The notes beneath the pieces were generated by a model. It made no database searches. It worked only from the letters and a program-made list of their open reading frames with translations, and was not told where the DNA came from. Of a DNA stretch of 39,341 nt, positions 38,851 through 39,341 are shown piece by piece. The position numbers and the translations under genes are program-made. The stretch's first letter is position 1. Every line of letters begins with the position of its first letter. Source of the stretch: Polyangiaceae bacterium (lineage in GTDB: Bacteria; Myxococcota_A; Polyangia; Polyangiales; Polyangiaceae); NCBI GenBank assembly GCA_022842465.1, contig JALHPN010000069.1, forward strand, positions 1-39,341, given 5' to 3'.

Positions 38851-39341
38851 ATGGGCGGACCCGAACGCGAAAGCACGCGCAACCTCCTCGCTGCCGTGGA
38901 CGGCTCGTGGGAGGAGGGGGACGGCGACGCGCCGGAGCCGACCGCGCGCGTGTCGACGCCCGACCTCGCGGAGGTCGACTCCGCCTGGGAGGACGACGAC
39001 GAGGCCGACGACCCGGAGGAGCCCGAGGAGCCCCTCCCCGACGAGCGCCTCGACCCCGTCGCGTACGCCGCGGCCAAGAAGGCCCGGGCCGAGCGCGAGG
39101 ACGCGCGCCGCGAACGCCGCAAGGCGCGCGCCGACGCGAAGCGTCAGAAGCAGCGGAGCCGCGCCGATCTGGCCCGCCAGAAGCAGAAGGGCAAGCAGAA
39201 GAAGCGGCCTGGTGCGCGGCCCACGCCCGCCGAGCTCGCGGCGGAGAGCGAGCGCGAGGCGAAGAGGAAGCGAAAGGACGAGGCGCGCCGCGCACGCGAG
39301 GAGGCGGTTCGTGCGGCCCGCGCGCGCGGCGAGGCCGACGC
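38851..39341 (+). CDS. Highly charged, probably disordered protein (C-terminus missing)
   Basis: At least 163 residues, running off the window. The N-terminal 65 residues are acidic with two similar units, DGSWEEGDGD and DSAWEDDDEADD. From about residue 70 the sequence is dominated by Lys, Arg, Glu and Ala (KKARAEREDARRERRKARAD, KQKGKQKKRPGARPTPAELA), typical of a long charged helix or disordered linker. There is no signal peptide. Such N-terminal tails often precede a folded domain, which would be outside the window; function cannot be assigned. It diverges from the Rhs gene over 253 bp. Confidence 0.7.
   Translation, partial: MGGPERESTRNLLAAVDGSWEEGDGDAPEPTARVSTPDLAEVDSAWEDDDEADDPEEPEEPLPDERLDPVAYAAAKKARAEREDARRERRKARADAKRQKQRSRADLARQKQKGKQKKRPGARPTPAELAAESEREAKRKRKDEARRAREEAVRAARARGEAD

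Overview
This is a GC-rich (roughly 70%) stretch of bacterial chromosome that reads like a myxobacterium, probably of the Polyangiales/Sorangiineae side (inference). Supporting signs are several lipoproteins with Sec/lipobox leaders, one with the DPQNCGTCGRDC cysteine motif common in myxobacterial lipoproteins, many two-component modules, a 2,257-residue SpvB/Rhs protein, and strong G/C preference at third codon positions. No plasmid, phage or transposase genes were seen, nor any tRNA, rRNA or CRISPR array.

Layout. 1-3.9 kb: signalling block. A CheA-type kinase runs off the left edge and is translationally coupled to a CheY-like receiver; a REC-GAF-kinase-REC hybrid kinase diverges from them. 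3.9-8.5 kb: minus-strand run of two lipoproteins (overlapping by ATGA) followed closely by glycogen phosphorylase. 8.5-11.3 kb: a PRPP-synthetase-like gene diverging from a stand-alone methylmalonyl-CoA-mutase-type large subunit. 11.3-18 kb: a putative outer-membrane protein, a DUF4139 protein, a TetR regulator followed by lon (with a promoter/operator-like palindrome between them), and a PAP/fibrillin-like lipoprotein. 18.2-25.4 kb: a small lipoprotein, an Omp85/BamA-like barrel behind an endonuclease/exonuclease/phosphatase-family gene, a nucleotidyltransferase-like gene with duplicated operator-like repeats, and a divergent membrane proton-pumping pyrophosphatase.

25.6-30.6 kb is unlike the rest. 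It holds a frameshifted remnant of a GIDE-type membrane protein, a trypsin homologue that has lost its catalytic serine, an AT-richer patch with several DnaA-box-like 9-mers, and about 2.4 kb with no convincing protein gene but many strong hairpins. Several hairpins are capped by GNRA or UUCG tetraloops, and a three-way junction and a very strong intrinsic terminator (30490-30533, plus strand) close the stretch. I read this as a candidate large structured noncoding RNA, the most interesting object in the window.

30.6-39.3 kb: a propeller-like lipoprotein convergent with the Rhs/SpvB gene, whose C-terminal 120 residues look like a variable effector tip with no obvious immunity gene beside it, then the start of a highly charged protein that runs off the right edge. 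The 253 bp between those last two divergent genes (38598-38850) must hold their promoters, but no clear elements were recognised there.
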